Under the pieces are notes generated by a model. It ran no database searches. It had not been told where the DNA came from and saw only the letters and a program-made list of their open reading frames with translations. Both the position numbers and the translations under genes were made by a program. Source: Phycisphaerales bacterium (GTDB lineage: Bacteria; Planctomycetota; Phycisphaerae; Phycisphaerales; UBA1924). Taken from it: 64,000 nucleotides of DNA. The stretch lies in assembly GCA_020850415.1 (NCBI GenBank), contig JADZER010000050.1, forward strand, positions 52,036-116,035. The letters are read 5' to 3'. Of this stretch, positions 40,474 to 49,284 are shown in pieces. Each line of letters opens with the position of its first letter. The first letter of the stretch is position 1.

Positions 40474-43209
40474 ATGTCCGCACGATCCTCAAGGAAGGCC
40501 CCCGGCTCGCCGGGCCGCGCCCGGTTCTTTGGCGTCAGCGCGCTGCTGATCGCGGCGGCGTCCGGGCCGCTGGCGGCACAGGTCGAGCCGACGGGCGACC
40601 AGACCCGCGTCGGGTATGGGGCGGACGGCAGCGTGGTCACGCCGGTGAACCAGATTCTCACGCCGTACGGCGCGCAGCTCGACCTGCCCGGGATGCGCCC
40701 CCAGGCCCTCGCGATGTCGCCGTCCGGGTCGATCCTGGTGACCGCGGGGAAGACCGCCGAGCTGGTTGTCGTGGACCCCGACACCGCGCAGATCCTGCAG
40801 CGCGTCGCCCTCCCCGCCGAGGGGCTCAATGTGGAGCGCGAGGCCCCGGTCTCCGACCAGTTGCTCCAGCCCGACGAGCACGGCCAGCTCAGCTACACAG
40901 GCCTGGTCTTCTCGCCCGCGGGCGACCGGATCTACATGAGCAATGTCGAGGGCTCGATCAAGGTCTTCGCCGTCGATGAGGGAGGCCGCGTCAGTCCGGA
41001 GCGCACCTTCGCGCTCCCCCCCGCCAACGCCCCGCGCAGGAAGGCCGAGATCCCCAGCGGCATGGCGGTCTCGCCCGACGGCGAACGCCTGCTTGTCTGC
41101 GGCAACCTCTCCAACACGCTCCTTGAGATCGACACCCGGACCGGGGAGACGCTCCGCACCTTCGAGGTCGGCGTCGCCCCGTACGATGTGCGGATCGTCG
41201 GGGACAAGGCGTATGTGAGCAACTGGGGCGGGCGCCGCCCGGGCGAGGGCGACCTGACCGGCCCGGCGGGGCGCGGCACCACCGTCCGCGTTGACCCTGT
41301 CATGCACATCGCCAGCGAGGGCTCCGTGAGCGTCGTGGACCTCCGGGCCGGCGTGGTCAAGACCGAGATCCTCACAGGCCTGCACGCCAGCGGTCTGGCG
41401 GTCTCCAAGGGCGGGCGCTGGCTGCTCTGCTGCAACGCCGCCGCGGACTACATCAGCGTTATCGACACGACCACCGATCTGGCCGTCACCCGCATCTGGA
41501 CCAAGCCCAATGCCGCCGACCTGCTGGGCGCGGCGCCCAACGCGGCGGCGTTCGACGAGCAGGGCGAGACCCTCTATGTCGCCAACGGCTCGCAGAACGC
41601 GATCGCGGTGGTCGAGTTCGACCAGGAAGAGCCGGAGGAGTCGCGCCTCGAGGGGCTGATCCCCGTGGGCTGGTACCCCGGCGCGGTGCTCTACGACGCC
41701 CGGAGGCGGACGGTCATCGCCGCCAACATCAAGGGTCTGCCGCGCGAGCCCAAGCCCTCCGGTGAGGGCGCCCCCGGGGCCGCGGGCTTCAACTCGCACC
41801 AGTACTACGGATCGCTCTCGCTGTGCCCCGCGCCGGATGAGGACGCGCTGCCCGGGCTGTCCGAGCGCGTCGCCCGGAACATGCGGGCGCCCCGCATCGA
41901 GCAGGCGATGCAGCCCCCCAGGCCGGGCCAGCCCCCGCGCGCCATACCCGAGCGCGTCGGCGAGCCCAGCCTCATCAGGCATGTCGTCTACATCATCAAG
42001 GAGAACCGCACCTACGACCAGGTCTTCGGCGCCATCGGGCGCGGCAACAGCGACCCATCCCTCTGCATCTTCGGGCGCCACTTCACCCCAAACCACCACG
42101 CTATCGCCGACCAGTTCGTGCTGCTCGACAACGCCTACTGCTGCGGCATCCTCAGCGCCGACGGGCACCAGTGGAGCATGACCGCCTCCTCCACCGACTA
42201 CATGGAGAAGAGCTTCGCCGGCTTCCCACGCAGCTACCCCGACGGCATGGGCGTCGACGAGAACGACGCCCTGGCCTACGCCCCGAGCGGCTTCCTCTGG
42301 GATAACGCGATCAAGCACGGCGTGACCGTCCGAAACTACGGCGAGTTCATGGGCCCCTCGGTCCGCTGGGCGGACCCGGCCCGCCAGGGTGGGCCCGGCT
42401 TCACCGCCTGCTACAACGCCTGGAAGAACAACACCGACGATGTCGTCTTCGAGAGTTGGCCGTCGGTCGAGTCCATGCGCCCCTTCTCCCCCACCGACTA
42501 TGTCGGGTGGGATATGTCCGTCCCCGACCAGTTCCGCGCCGACTTCATCATCCGCGAGCTGGCCGAGTTCGAGCGTCGCGGCGAGCACCCCCAGCTCACC
42601 GTCATCTGCCTCCCGCAGGACCACACCAGCGGCACCTCTCAGGGCAACCCCACGCCGGGCGCCTGCGTCGCCGACAACGACCTGGCCCTGGGCAGGCTCC
42701 TCGAGGCGTACAGCCATTCGAGCTTCTGGCCCCAGATGGCCGTGTTCGTCATGGAGGACGACCCCCAGGCCGGTTGGGACCATGTCAGCGGGTACCGCAC
42801 GATCGCGCTCTGCGCCAGCCCCTACGCCAAGCGCGGCGAGATCGTGAGCACCCAGTACAACACCACCAGCCTCATCCGCACCATGGAGCAGATCCTCGGT
42901 CTGCCGCCCATGAACGCCTTTGACGCCAGCGCCGAGCCCATGTTCGACTGCTTCACCGACACCCCCGACGCCACGCCCTACACCTGCCTGCCGAGCAATG
43001 TGCCCCTCGACCAGATGAACCCCGTCGCGATGGAGATCGAGGACCCCGTGCTCCGGGAGGACGCGCTGGCCTCGGCGGCGATGAACTTCGAGCAGGTGGA
43101 CCGCGCGCCCGAGCGGGTGCTCAACCGCGTGCTCTGGCGGGCCATGCGCGGCAGCGCCGACCCCTACCCCGCCTGGGCCGAAGCCCTCGTGGAGGATGAC
43201 GACGACTGA
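40474..43209 (+). CDS. secreted YVTN beta-propeller/phosphoesterase fusion
   Basis: The 911-residue protein has a signal peptide (FFGVSALLIAAASGPLAAQ). A seven-bladed YVTN-type propeller covers about residues 60-430; its blades include ALAMSPSGSILVTAG, GVAPYDVRIVGDKAYVSNWGG and GLAVSKGGRWLLCCNAAADY. The alkaline-phosphatase-like phosphoesterase domain starts at HVVYIIKENRTYDQVFGAIG (the IKENRTYD signature of the phospholipase C/acid phosphatase family) and carries CLPQDHTSGT and MEDDPQAGWDHVSGYRT. The ATG at 40474 is preceded by AGGAG. Such fusions are exported enzymes of unknown natural substrate; a phosphate ester is likely. Confidence 0.87.
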   Translation: MSARSSRKAPGSPGRARFFGVSALLIAAASGPLAAQVEPTGDQTRVGYGADGSVVTPVNQILTPYGAQLDLPGMRPQALAMSPSGSILVTAGKTAELVVVDPDTAQILQRVALPAEGLNVEREAPVSDQLLQPDEHGQLSYTGLVFSPAGDRIYMSNVEGSIKVFAVDEGGRVSPERTFALPPANAPRRKAEIPSGMAVSPDGERLLVCGNLSNTLLEIDTRTGETLRTFEVGVAPYDVRIVGDKAYVSNWGGRRPGEGDLTGPAGRGTTVRVDPVMHIASEGSVSVVDLRAGVVKTEILTGLHASGLAVSKGGRWLLCCNAAADYISVIDTTTDLAVTRIWTKPNAADLLGAAPNAAAFDEQGETLYVANGSQNAIAVVEFDQEEPEESRLEGLIPVGWYPGAVLYDARRRTVIAANIKGLPREPKPSGEGAPGAAGFNSHQYYGSLSLCPAPDEDALPGLSERVARNMRAPRIEQAMQPPRPGQPPRAIPERVGEPSLIRHVVYIIKENRTYDQVFGAIGRGNSDPSLCIFGRHFTPNHHAIADQFVLLDNAYCCGILSADGHQWSMTASSTDYMEKSFAGFPRSYPDGMGVDENDALAYAPSGFLWDNAIKHGVTVRNYGEFMGPSVRWADPARQGGPGFTACYNAWKNNTDDVVFESWPSVESMRPFSPTDYVGWDMSVPDQFRADFIIRELAEFERRGEHPQLTVICLPQDHTSGTSQGNPTPGACVADNDLALGRLLEAYSHSSFWPQMAVFVMEDDPQAGWDHVSGYRTIALCASPYAKRGEIVSTQYNTTSLIRTMEQILGLPPMNAFDASAEPMFDCFTDTPDATPYTCLPSNVPLDQMNPVAMEIEDPVLREDALASAAMNFEQVDRAPERVLNRVLWRAMRGSADPYPAWAEALVEDDDD

Positions 43210-43219
43210 CCGGCCCCGC

Positions 43220-44929
43220 CTACCTGGCCTGGTACACCCGCTCGCCGAAGCTGTAGGTCTCGAGGACCCGGGCCCCGGGGATGTCCGCCGGGTCGCAGGT
43301 CATGATGTCCCGGTCGAGGACCACGAAGTCCGCGAGCTTGCCGAACTCCAGCGAGCCGATCCGCTCCTCCCAGAACGCCGCGTACGCGCCCTCGATCGTG
43401 AACGCCCGCAGGGCCTCCTCGCGGGTGAGGCGCTGCTCGGGGTTCCAGCCGCCCTCCGGCTGGGCGTCGAGGTTCTGGCGGGTGACCGCCGCGTAGATGC
43501 CCAGGAAGGGGTTGTGGCTCTCGACGGGGAAGTCCGACCCGAAGGTCAGGTGGGCGTTCTCCTTGAGGAGGGAGGCCCAGGCGTACGCCCCCGCGCCGCG
43601 GGTGGCGCCGACCCGCGCGTCGACCCAGCGCATGTCGCTGGTGCAGTGGGTCGGCTGCATGGAGGCGATCACGCCCAGCTCGGCGAAGCGCCGGATGTCC
43701 TGCCGGCTGAGCAGCTGGGCGTGCTCGATGCGGAACCGGTGGCCGGGGTGTTCCTCCCGGCCCTCGGGGACCGGCGGGTCCCAGCCCTCCAGGGCCCGCG
43801 CGTACGCGTCGAGGACCTCGCGGTTGGCCCGGTCGCCGATCGCGTGGGTGCAGACCTGGTACTCGTGCTCGAGCGCGTGCCGGGCGAGCTGCTCGATCGC
43901 GCCCGGCTCGGTGACGGCGAGGCCGACATAGGGGTTGCCCTCGGCGTCGGTCGAGCGGTCGGCGTAGGGCTCGAGGAGCCAGGCGCCGCGTGAGCCCATG
44001 GCCCCGTCGGCGTAGGCCTTGGCCGAGTAGACGCTGAGCTTGAACGAGTCGATGGGGCCGTGGGTCGTGAAGAACTGCGGCGCGTCGGCCCCGTGCACCA
44101 TCGCGTACACGCGGATCTGGAGCCGCCCCTCGGCCTCCAGCCGCTGGTAGACCTCGATCTCCGCCGGGCTCACCCCGGCGTCGTGGACGCCCGTCAGGCC
44201 CGCCGCGAGGCACATCTCCTGGGCCTTGAGGATGCACTCCTCGGCCGTGCCGGTGAGCCCGTCGGGGATGTGGGCGCCGATGATCCCCTCGGCGTTGTCC
44301 ACGAACACCCCCGTCGCCTGGCGCTGCGAGTCCCGAAGAACCTCGCCCCCGGCCGGGCTGGGCGTCGAGAGGTCGACCCCGGCGATCTTCATCGCCGCGG
44401 CGTTGGCCAGGCCCGCGTGCCCGTCCACGCGGGACAGCCAGACCGGGTGGTCGGGGACCGCCTCGGAGAGCTCGGCGTGGTGGGGGAGGCGCGTGTCGGC
44501 CCAGGACTCGTTGTCCCAGCCCCTCCCGACGATCCAGGTCCCCGCGGGCACATGCGACGCACGGTCGCGGACCAGGTTGACGACATCCTCGTACGAGCGT
44601 GCGGCACGGACGTCGAGCACCCCCAGCCCGATCGCCCCCAGGCCGATCATGTGCCCGTGGGCGTCGATGAGCCCGGGGATGATCGTCCGCCCGCGCATGT
44701 CCACCCGCTCGAACACCCGGATGCCTTGCTCGCGCATCTGGTCCTTGATCTCGTCCTCCGACCCCACCGCCCAGATCATCCCGTCCCCGACCAGCATGCC
44801 CGTCGCCCGGGGATTCTCTGGGTCCATCGTGTAGATGTTGGCGTTGTGGTAGTACTGCGGCTGGGCGTGCGCCAGCAGGGCGATCGCCGCGGAGAGGACG
44901 GTGGCGAGCAGGGGGTTCGGCTTCGGCAT
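43220..44929 (-). CDS. secreted amidohydrolase (YtcJ-like)
   Basis: The 569-residue protein has a signal peptide (NPLLATVLSAAIALLAHAQ) and an amidohydrolase fold of the YtcJ/AepA group. IIPGLIDAHGHMIGLG carries the first two metal ligands. CTHAIGDRANREVLDAYARA, HRFRIEHAQLLS, ASMQPTHCTSDMRW and LTFGSDFPVESHNPFLGIYA supply the remaining active-site histidines and the aspartate. The C-terminus (GKLADFVVLDRDIMTCDP) is the usual beta domain. It is convergent with the phosphoesterase gene, with only 10 nt between stops. The substrate is unknown. Confidence 0.87.
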   Translation of the reverse strand: MPKPNPLLATVLSAAIALLAHAQPQYYHNANIYTMDPENPRATGMLVGDGMIWAVGSEDEIKDQMREQGIRVFERVDMRGRTIIPGLIDAHGHMIGLGAIGLGVLDVRAARSYEDVVNLVRDRASHVPAGTWIVGRGWDNESWADTRLPHHAELSEAVPDHPVWLSRVDGHAGLANAAAMKIAGVDLSTPSPAGGEVLRDSQRQATGVFVDNAEGIIGAHIPDGLTGTAEECILKAQEMCLAAGLTGVHDAGVSPAEIEVYQRLEAEGRLQIRVYAMVHGADAPQFFTTHGPIDSFKLSVYSAKAYADGAMGSRGAWLLEPYADRSTDAEGNPYVGLAVTEPGAIEQLARHALEHEYQVCTHAIGDRANREVLDAYARALEGWDPPVPEGREEHPGHRFRIEHAQLLSRQDIRRFAELGVIASMQPTHCTSDMRWVDARVGATRGAGAYAWASLLKENAHLTFGSDFPVESHNPFLGIYAAVTRQNLDAQPEGGWNPEQRLTREEALRAFTIEGAYAAFWEERIGSLEFGKLADFVVLDRDIMTCDPADIPGARVLETYSFGERVYQAR

Positions 44930-44989
44930 GGGTGCAGGGTATCAGTCAGGCCCGAGGCCGGCAGCCGCCCGCCGTTCGACCGCCCGCAA

Positions 44990-45063
44990 CACCCCGGAGA
45001 GGGCTCGAACCTCTGACCTGCGATTTAGGAAACCGCCGCTCTATCCTACTGAGCTACCGGGGC
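44990..45063 (-). tRNA. tRNA-Arg (CCT)
   Basis: The minus strand folds into acceptor GCCCCGG/CCGGGGT, D-arm GCTC-AGTAGGATA-GAGC, anticodon stem GCGGT/ATCGC around loop TTCCTAA, and T-arm AGAGG-TTCGAGC-CCTCT. The anticodon CCT reads AGG. The discriminator is G and no CCA is encoded. Its 5' end faces the integrase gene. Confidence 0.93.
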
Positions 45064-45140
45064 CGGTGGTGCGCAACGCTTTGTCGGGCAAAGGGATTTG
45101 ACTCTCGCCAAGACCCAAGCCCTCAATCGGTCGGAATCCG

Positions 45141-45175
45141 CCGACACCCGTTCCGACACCAGCGGTTGGTGTCGG
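45141..45175. promoter_or_regulatory. direct and inverted CCGACACC boxes upstream of the integrase
   Basis: CCGACACC occurs at 45141 and 45153; the reverse GGTGTCGG occurs at 45168-45175, and GGTGTCG again at 45188-45194. The second and third boxes form a hairpin with a seven-base loop. They could be binding sites for the integrase or an element regulator. Confidence 0.5.
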
Positions 45176-45209
45176 GTACGCTGACGGGGTGTCGCACAGG
45201 AGGCGACCG

Positions 45210-46517
45210 ATGGACAAGGATATCACCGCACCGCCACGGACGCGCAGCGGTCCCGCCGGGCAGGTTCGCCCGGCGAAGCCGTACCCCGACTTCCCCCTCT
45301 TCCCGCACCGGAACGGCCAGTGGGCCAAGAAGATCCGCGGCCGGTTCTCGTTCTTCGGCCCGTGGCGTGACCCGCACGGCGCGCTCGGGCAGTACCTCGC
45401 GCAGAAGGACGAGCTGCAAGCCGGGCTGGTGCCCCGCGGCGCGGCGGCCGCGGCCGCCTCGGGCGTTGCCCCCGCCCCGGGTGCCCCGGCGGGGCCGGGG
45501 CCGCAGACGCCGACCCTCCGCGACCTGGCGAACCACTTCCTCACGGCGAAGAAGCGGCAGATGGAGAGCGGGGAGCTTGGCCGGCGTGCGTTCCACGACT
45601 ACCACAAGACCTGCGAGGCGGTGCTCGACCGCCTGGGCAAGCACCGGCGGCTCGACGACATCACCACGGGGGACCTGGGCGTGCTCAGATCGTCGCTCTC
45701 GCAAACTCGTGGCCCGGTGGCGCTCACCAACCAGATCCAGCGGGTCCGGTCGCTCTTCAAGCACGGGTTCGAGTCCGGGCTGCTGGACCGGCCGATGCGG
45801 TTCGGCACCGAGTTCCGCAAGCCCAGCAAGCGGGCGGTGCGGCAGGCTCGGCAGGCGCGGGGCCAGCGGCTGTTCGAGCCCGCGGAGATCCAGAAGATCC
45901 TCGACGCGGCGGGCGTGCAGATGCGGGCGATGGTGCTTCTTGGGCTCAACTGCGGGATGGGGAACACCGACGTGGCGTCGCTGCCGATCGACGCGCTCGA
46001 CCTGGACGGCGGCGTGCTGGCGTTCCCGAGGACCAAGACGGCGATCCCGCGGCGGGCGACGCTGTGGCCGGAGACGGTCGCGGCGCTGCGGGCCGCCCTG
46101 GGGGCACGGCCGGAGCCGAAGGCGGCGGAGGACGCGGGACTGGTGTTCGTCACGCGGTTCGGCCGCCGCTGGGTCCGGGTGAAGGCGCCGGGGCCGCGCG
46201 CGAAGGAGAGCTCCCAGGCGGTGACGGTGGACGGGGTCTACCTGGAGTTCTCGAAGCTGCTGCGGTCGTGCGCGATCACGAGCCGGGGCCGGGGGTTCTA
46301 CGCGCTGCGGCACACCTTCCGGACGGTGGCCGACGAGGTGGGCGACCGGCCGGCGGTGGACCTGGTGATGGGGCACCAGGACGGGAGCGACATCGCCACG
46401 CACTATGTCGAGCGGATCGGGGACGAGCGGCTGCGGCGGGTCACCCAACATGTGCGGTCCAGACTGCTCGTCCCTCCGGAGTTGTCGAATCGCACCGACC
46501 AGACACGGGAGCAGTAG
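45210..46517 (+). CDS. int: tyrosine recombinase/integrase, planctomycete type
   Basis: The 435-residue protein has an N-terminal arm-type region (residues ~1-90), a SAM-like core-binding domain (LRDLANHFLTAKKRQMESG), and a catalytic domain. Box II is FYALRHTFRTVADE (His-x-x-Arg), followed by DLVMGHQDGSDIATHYVE with the histidine and the nucleophilic tyrosine. Where other integrases have the first catalytic arginine (TGLR), this protein reads LGLNCGMGNTDVASLP, a version I have seen in planctomycete integrases. The ATG at 45210 follows AGGAGG; a GTG at 45189 is weaker. It sits next to tRNA-Arg at the element's left end. Confidence 0.85.
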   Translation: MDKDITAPPRTRSGPAGQVRPAKPYPDFPLFPHRNGQWAKKIRGRFSFFGPWRDPHGALGQYLAQKDELQAGLVPRGAAAAAASGVAPAPGAPAGPGPQTPTLRDLANHFLTAKKRQMESGELGRRAFHDYHKTCEAVLDRLGKHRRLDDITTGDLGVLRSSLSQTRGPVALTNQIQRVRSLFKHGFESGLLDRPMRFGTEFRKPSKRAVRQARQARGQRLFEPAEIQKILDAAGVQMRAMVLLGLNCGMGNTDVASLPIDALDLDGGVLAFPRTKTAIPRRATLWPETVAALRAALGARPEPKAAEDAGLVFVTRFGRRWVRVKAPGPRAKESSQAVTVDGVYLEFSKLLRSCAITSRGRGFYALRHTFRTVADEVGDRPAVDLVMGHQDGSDIATHYVERIGDERLRRVTQHVRSRLLVPPELSNRTDQTREQ

Positions 46518-46519
46518 TC

Positions 46520-47197
46520 ATGCCAACCGATGAGGAAACCCTGCACGATGGTCCCATCTACAAGTTCGTGCGGAAGCGGTACCACTGGCGCGAGCCCGAG
46601 TTCTGGGAGGCCTTGAAAGCCGAGGTAGTGCGACAGTCAGACGCGGCGGGTCTGCTCGCGGACATCGAGGATGATCTGCGGGGTTTCCTTTCGCGGCAGA
46701 GCACGCTCCGTGAGGAGACGCGAGAGGACCGAGAACGGGCCGCGTTCGGACCGGCCAAGGCTGGCCCTGATGGTGTGACAGAACGCCGGATCTGCGAGAT
46801 GGGGCTGATAGCGACATTCTCCGAACAGCCCACATTCCGAGCCGAAGCCGCTATCGATGTGCTGCAGTCGTTGCCGGGCGTTCGCAGGTTTCTGGAGCAG
46901 CACCCCGACGCCGGCTACGGGTTCGTGGCCGGGTTCGCGATGGGTCTTACCATGGAGATGCTGCGGGTCATGGAGCACGAGCCGGACACCGGCCTTGGGC
47001 AGCAGCAGAGGCTTCACCTCCGTGAGATGGGGAAGAAGCGGGGGGCCAAGTACCAGTCCCGTGATGCCGCCATCCGTGCGCAGCACTCCCAGATGCGGGC
47101 GGAGGAGACGACGAGGCGTGACGCAGAGATCTACCGCGAACTCGGCAGGAAGCACGGGCTCAGCCCAGAGCGGATCCGGCAGATCGTCCGAGAGTGA
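46520..47197 (+). CDS. hypothetical protein with C-terminal helix-turn-helix-like end
   Basis: The 225-residue protein starts 2 nt after the integrase stop and so belongs to its transcript. It is helical and charged. The segment LQSLPGVRRFLEQHPDAGYGFVAGFAMGLTMEMLRVM includes a hydrophobic helix, and the end RDAEIYRELGRKHGLSPERIRQIVRE looks like the recognition helices of a sigma-region-4/HTH unit. I do not recognise a family. A regulatory role in the element is the likeliest reading. Confidence 0.65.
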   Translation: MPTDEETLHDGPIYKFVRKRYHWREPEFWEALKAEVVRQSDAAGLLADIEDDLRGFLSRQSTLREETREDRERAAFGPAKAGPDGVTERRICEMGLIATFSEQPTFRAEAAIDVLQSLPGVRRFLEQHPDAGYGFVAGFAMGLTMEMLRVMEHEPDTGLGQQQRLHLREMGKKRGAKYQSRDAAIRAQHSQMRAEETTRRDAEIYRELGRKHGLSPERIRQIVRE

Positions 47198-47224
47198 CCC
47201 CCAGGCAGAAACCTGCGCAGCACC

Positions 47225-47260
47225 CTTGGTAATTCCAAGAGTGCGTCGCACCTTTGGTGC
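47225..47260 (+). promoter_or_regulatory. two small stem-loops upstream of the HTH genes
   Basis: CTTGG-TAATT-CCAAG (47225-47239) and GCACC-TTT-GGTGC (47248-47260) lie side by side in the 119-nt gap. They could be operators of the adjacent DNA-binding proteins or a weak terminator after the previous gene. Confidence 0.35.
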
Positions 47261-47316
47261 AGTCCAGGGTTTGCTTCCTTGCGGCCGCGAGCAGCGGCCC
47301 GCAGGGAGTGCGGACG

Positions 47317-47565
47317 GTGGCAATCGGCCTCGATGATGAACTGCTGACGCTGGCGCAGGCCGCGACGCTGATCCCCAGCCGGCGGGTCGGCCGGTCAACC
47401 GCCGCCAGCACCCTCTTCCGCTGGGCTCGCCATGGGCTGCGAGGCGTTCGGCTCGAGGTTATCCAGTTGGGGGGCACCAAGTACACGACTCGGTCTGCGT
47501 TGGAGCGGTTCTTCGCGAGGCTCTCGGACACCGAGGACGGGCGGGCTGGGGGGGAGCATGCGTGA
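47317..47565 (+). CDS. DUF1580-like DNA-binding protein
   Basis: The 82-residue protein, VAIGLDDELLTLAQAATLIP then SRRVGRSTAASTLFRWARHGLRGVRLEVIQLGG, matches the pattern of the small planctomycete DUF1580 family: a helix-turn-helix resembling excisionases, with a TTRSALERFFARL end. A GTG start at 47317 follows AGGGAG; a longer start at 47308 or 47254 is possible but less supported. It overlaps the next HTH gene by 8 nt. Confidence 0.7.
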   Translation: MAIGLDDELLTLAQAATLIPSRRVGRSTAASTLFRWARHGLRGVRLEVIQLGGTKYTTRSALERFFARLSDTEDGRAGGEHA

Positions 47566-47830
47566 ATGGCTCTCTCCTCGTGAGATTGCACGCGAGCGTG
47601 GGATCCGCCCCGCGACGGTGTACGCGTGGATCCAGGCTGGGGCGTTGCTGGCGGTGAACCACGCGCCGGACCCATCGAATCGTCCGAGGTGGCGGGTGAG
47701 CCGTGCGGCGCTGGCGGCGTTCGACGCATCCCGCTCCAACCGTGCGTGTCTATCGAACCCGGGTCCGCGCAGGCCAGTCCGAGCGAGGCAATCGCACGCC
47801 AGGACCCCAGTGATCGAGTTCTTCAAATGA
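47558..47830 (+). CDS. small helix-turn-helix protein, excisionase-like
   Basis: The 90-residue protein MREWLSPREIARERGIRPATVYAWIQAGALLAVNHAPDP has a MerR/excisionase-type winged helix (LSPREIARERGI..TVYAWIQAGAL), followed by RPRWRVSRAALAAFDASR. It ends in a basic tail. Its ATG lies within the last codons of the preceding HTH gene, so the two are coupled. It probably controls excision or transcription of the element. Confidence 0.7.
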   Translation: MREWLSPREIARERGIRPATVYAWIQAGALLAVNHAPDPSNRPRWRVSRAALAAFDASRSNRACLSNPGPRRPVRARQSHARTPVIEFFK

Positions 47831-48017
47831 CAGGTCCGCCACCAACCTCGGGACGGTCCTCGACCGAGCCGGCGGGCGGGACCCGGAGGCGCCGCACATG
47901 TCGATCCTTCACCGTCACCCTCGTCGGTTATGCACCCACCGGCCCACTCGAGCCGCGCTGCTGCGTCGATTGTCCGGCACGGCCGGCTCCCTCTGGGGCG
48001 TGCGGGGGGGCGGCGCG

Positions 48018-49088
48018 ATGACCCGGCCGCGGCGACCTGTCACGGGGCTGCCGGCGCTGCTCGCGGCGATCTCCGACTCCGACCTCTCGCGCGGCGAGGT
48101 CGCGGTCCTGAAGGCCATGGCGGAGTTCGGGGACTGGGGGACGGGTGCGAACACCACGGCGAGCCTGGCGAGCATCGCCGAGAAGGCGCACTACGGGCCC
48201 CGGCGGGCGGCGGAGCACATGGCGAGCCTCGTCGAGAAGGGGATCGTGGTGATCGTCAGGGCGTCGCCGGGGGGCAAGGGGAACACCACCGTGCGGCGCA
48301 TCGATCTCGACGCCCTGCGGGCTCGGTCTCGGGGCTCCTCCGCCCCGTCCGACCGCGAGAATCCCGGGCGGGAACTATGCAATCCGCGCACCCAAACTAT
48401 GCAATCCGTGCGCGCAAACTATGCGGGAACTGCAGACAACCAAGGAAGAGACCAATCCAAACCACCACCCGCGGGGCCCCGATCGCCGTGCTTGCCCGCC
48501 GTCGGCGAGGCGGCGCGGTCCCCGGGCGGGGTGGAGGGGGTGGTGGGGGTGGTGGGGGTTGTGGATCTGCTCCGCAAGCACGGGGTCTCGACGCCCAAGG
48601 CTCGTGCTCTGGCGGCGAGACTTCCCGCCGAGGTCGTCAGGGTCGGGATCTCGATGTGGAAGCCGATGCGGGAGCACGGCGCTCGGGCGGGAGTTCTCGT
48701 CAACCTGCTCCAGGACGGCACCGCGACGGAGGAGCACCGCCGACGCAGCAACGCGAGGGCGAGTCAGTGCGATCGGGAGCTGCTCACTCGGCGCACGGCG
48801 CAGGTGGGTGTGCTGATGGGCGCGCTCGGCGAGTACCGGAACTGCGTGGACCGGCGCGACGAGCTCCTCAGGCTGGAGCGCGTGGTGCGTTCTGTCTGGC
48901 CGACGAATGAGGCCCTCGCGGCGGCGGGCGTGCTGACCGACGACGAGCTCGCCGCGGCCCGCGAGAGGCCGCTCGAGCTCCTCGCGACGCTCGAGGCCGA
49001 GGCGGGGAAGCACCGGGCCGCGGAGCCCGGGCCGCGCCCCGTGGTGCGCCGGGATGCGGGGCAGGCCGCCCTCGGAGGTCGCGCGTGA
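48018..49088 (+). CDS. replication-initiator-like winged-helix protein
   Basis: The 356-residue protein begins MTRPRRPVTGLPALLAAISDS with a winged helix over residues ~10-95 (GEVAVLKAMAEFGDWGTGANTTASLASIAEKAHYGPRRAAEHMASLVEKGIVVI). A disordered linker follows (~100-180). Its C-terminal half is helical with VVDLLRKHGVSTPKARALAARLP. Phage replication proteins such as lambda O have this layout, with DNA-binding N-terminus and origin inside the gene, and 22-bp repeats lie exactly in the linker here. The assignment as initiator is an inference from this. The ATG at 48018 is preferred to the frame's upstream ATG at 47898, whose extension looks non-coding. Confidence 0.6.
   Translation: MTRPRRPVTGLPALLAAISDSDLSRGEVAVLKAMAEFGDWGTGANTTASLASIAEKAHYGPRRAAEHMASLVEKGIVVIVRASPGGKGNTTVRRIDLDALRARSRGSSAPSDRENPGRELCNPRTQTMQSVRANYAGTADNQGRDQSKPPPAGPRSPCLPAVGEAARSPGGVEGVVGVVGVVDLLRKHGVSTPKARALAARLPAEVVRVGISMWKPMREHGARAGVLVNLLQDGTATEEHRRRSNARASQCDRELLTRRTAQVGVLMGALGEYRNCVDRRDELLRLERVVRSVWPTNEALAAAGVLTDDELAAARERPLELLATLEAEAGKHRAAEPGPRPVVRRDAGQAALGGRA
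48373..48426. repeat. 22-bp iteron-like direct repeats within the initiator-like gene
   Basis: AACTATGCAATCCGYGCRCSCA occurs at 48373 and 48395, and a third, partial copy (AACTATGCGG) begins at 48417, each exactly 22 nt apart. The period is not a multiple of three, so the protein sequence is not repeated; the conservation is at DNA level. The following ~45 nt (48427-48470) are A-rich compared with surrounding DNA, as a melting region would be. Confidence 0.75.
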
Positions 49089-49284
49089 GGCGCCCACGCC
49101 GGCCATCACGCACGCGGCCCGCGGGGTGGGGAGCGCGCCGACCCGCATGGGGGTGGGGGGGTCACGGGTCCTTCCAGGCCCAAAAACGCCCCGATATACC
49201 GGCCGGAACAGCAACGGTCATAGTCCGAGTTTGTTGGCCGGCGCGTCGCGGGCCGGTCGGGCCCGGGGCGGGCGGGAGGAAGCC

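Noticed and set aside
40489..42783. 764-residue minus-strand open frame
   Set aside because: Antisense to the phosphoesterase fusion, without any recognisable motif and with shadow composition.
45001..45063. tRNA-Arg as half of a duplicated attachment site
   Set aside because: No matching repeat of the tRNA end was found near 53.4 kb or 58.0 kb, and the orientation is wrong for the usual pattern.
48535..48565. GGTGGGGGT-type repeats in the initiator-like gene
   Set aside because: They encode a simple Gly-Val-Val run in the protein and keep codon phase, so no DNA-level role is needed.
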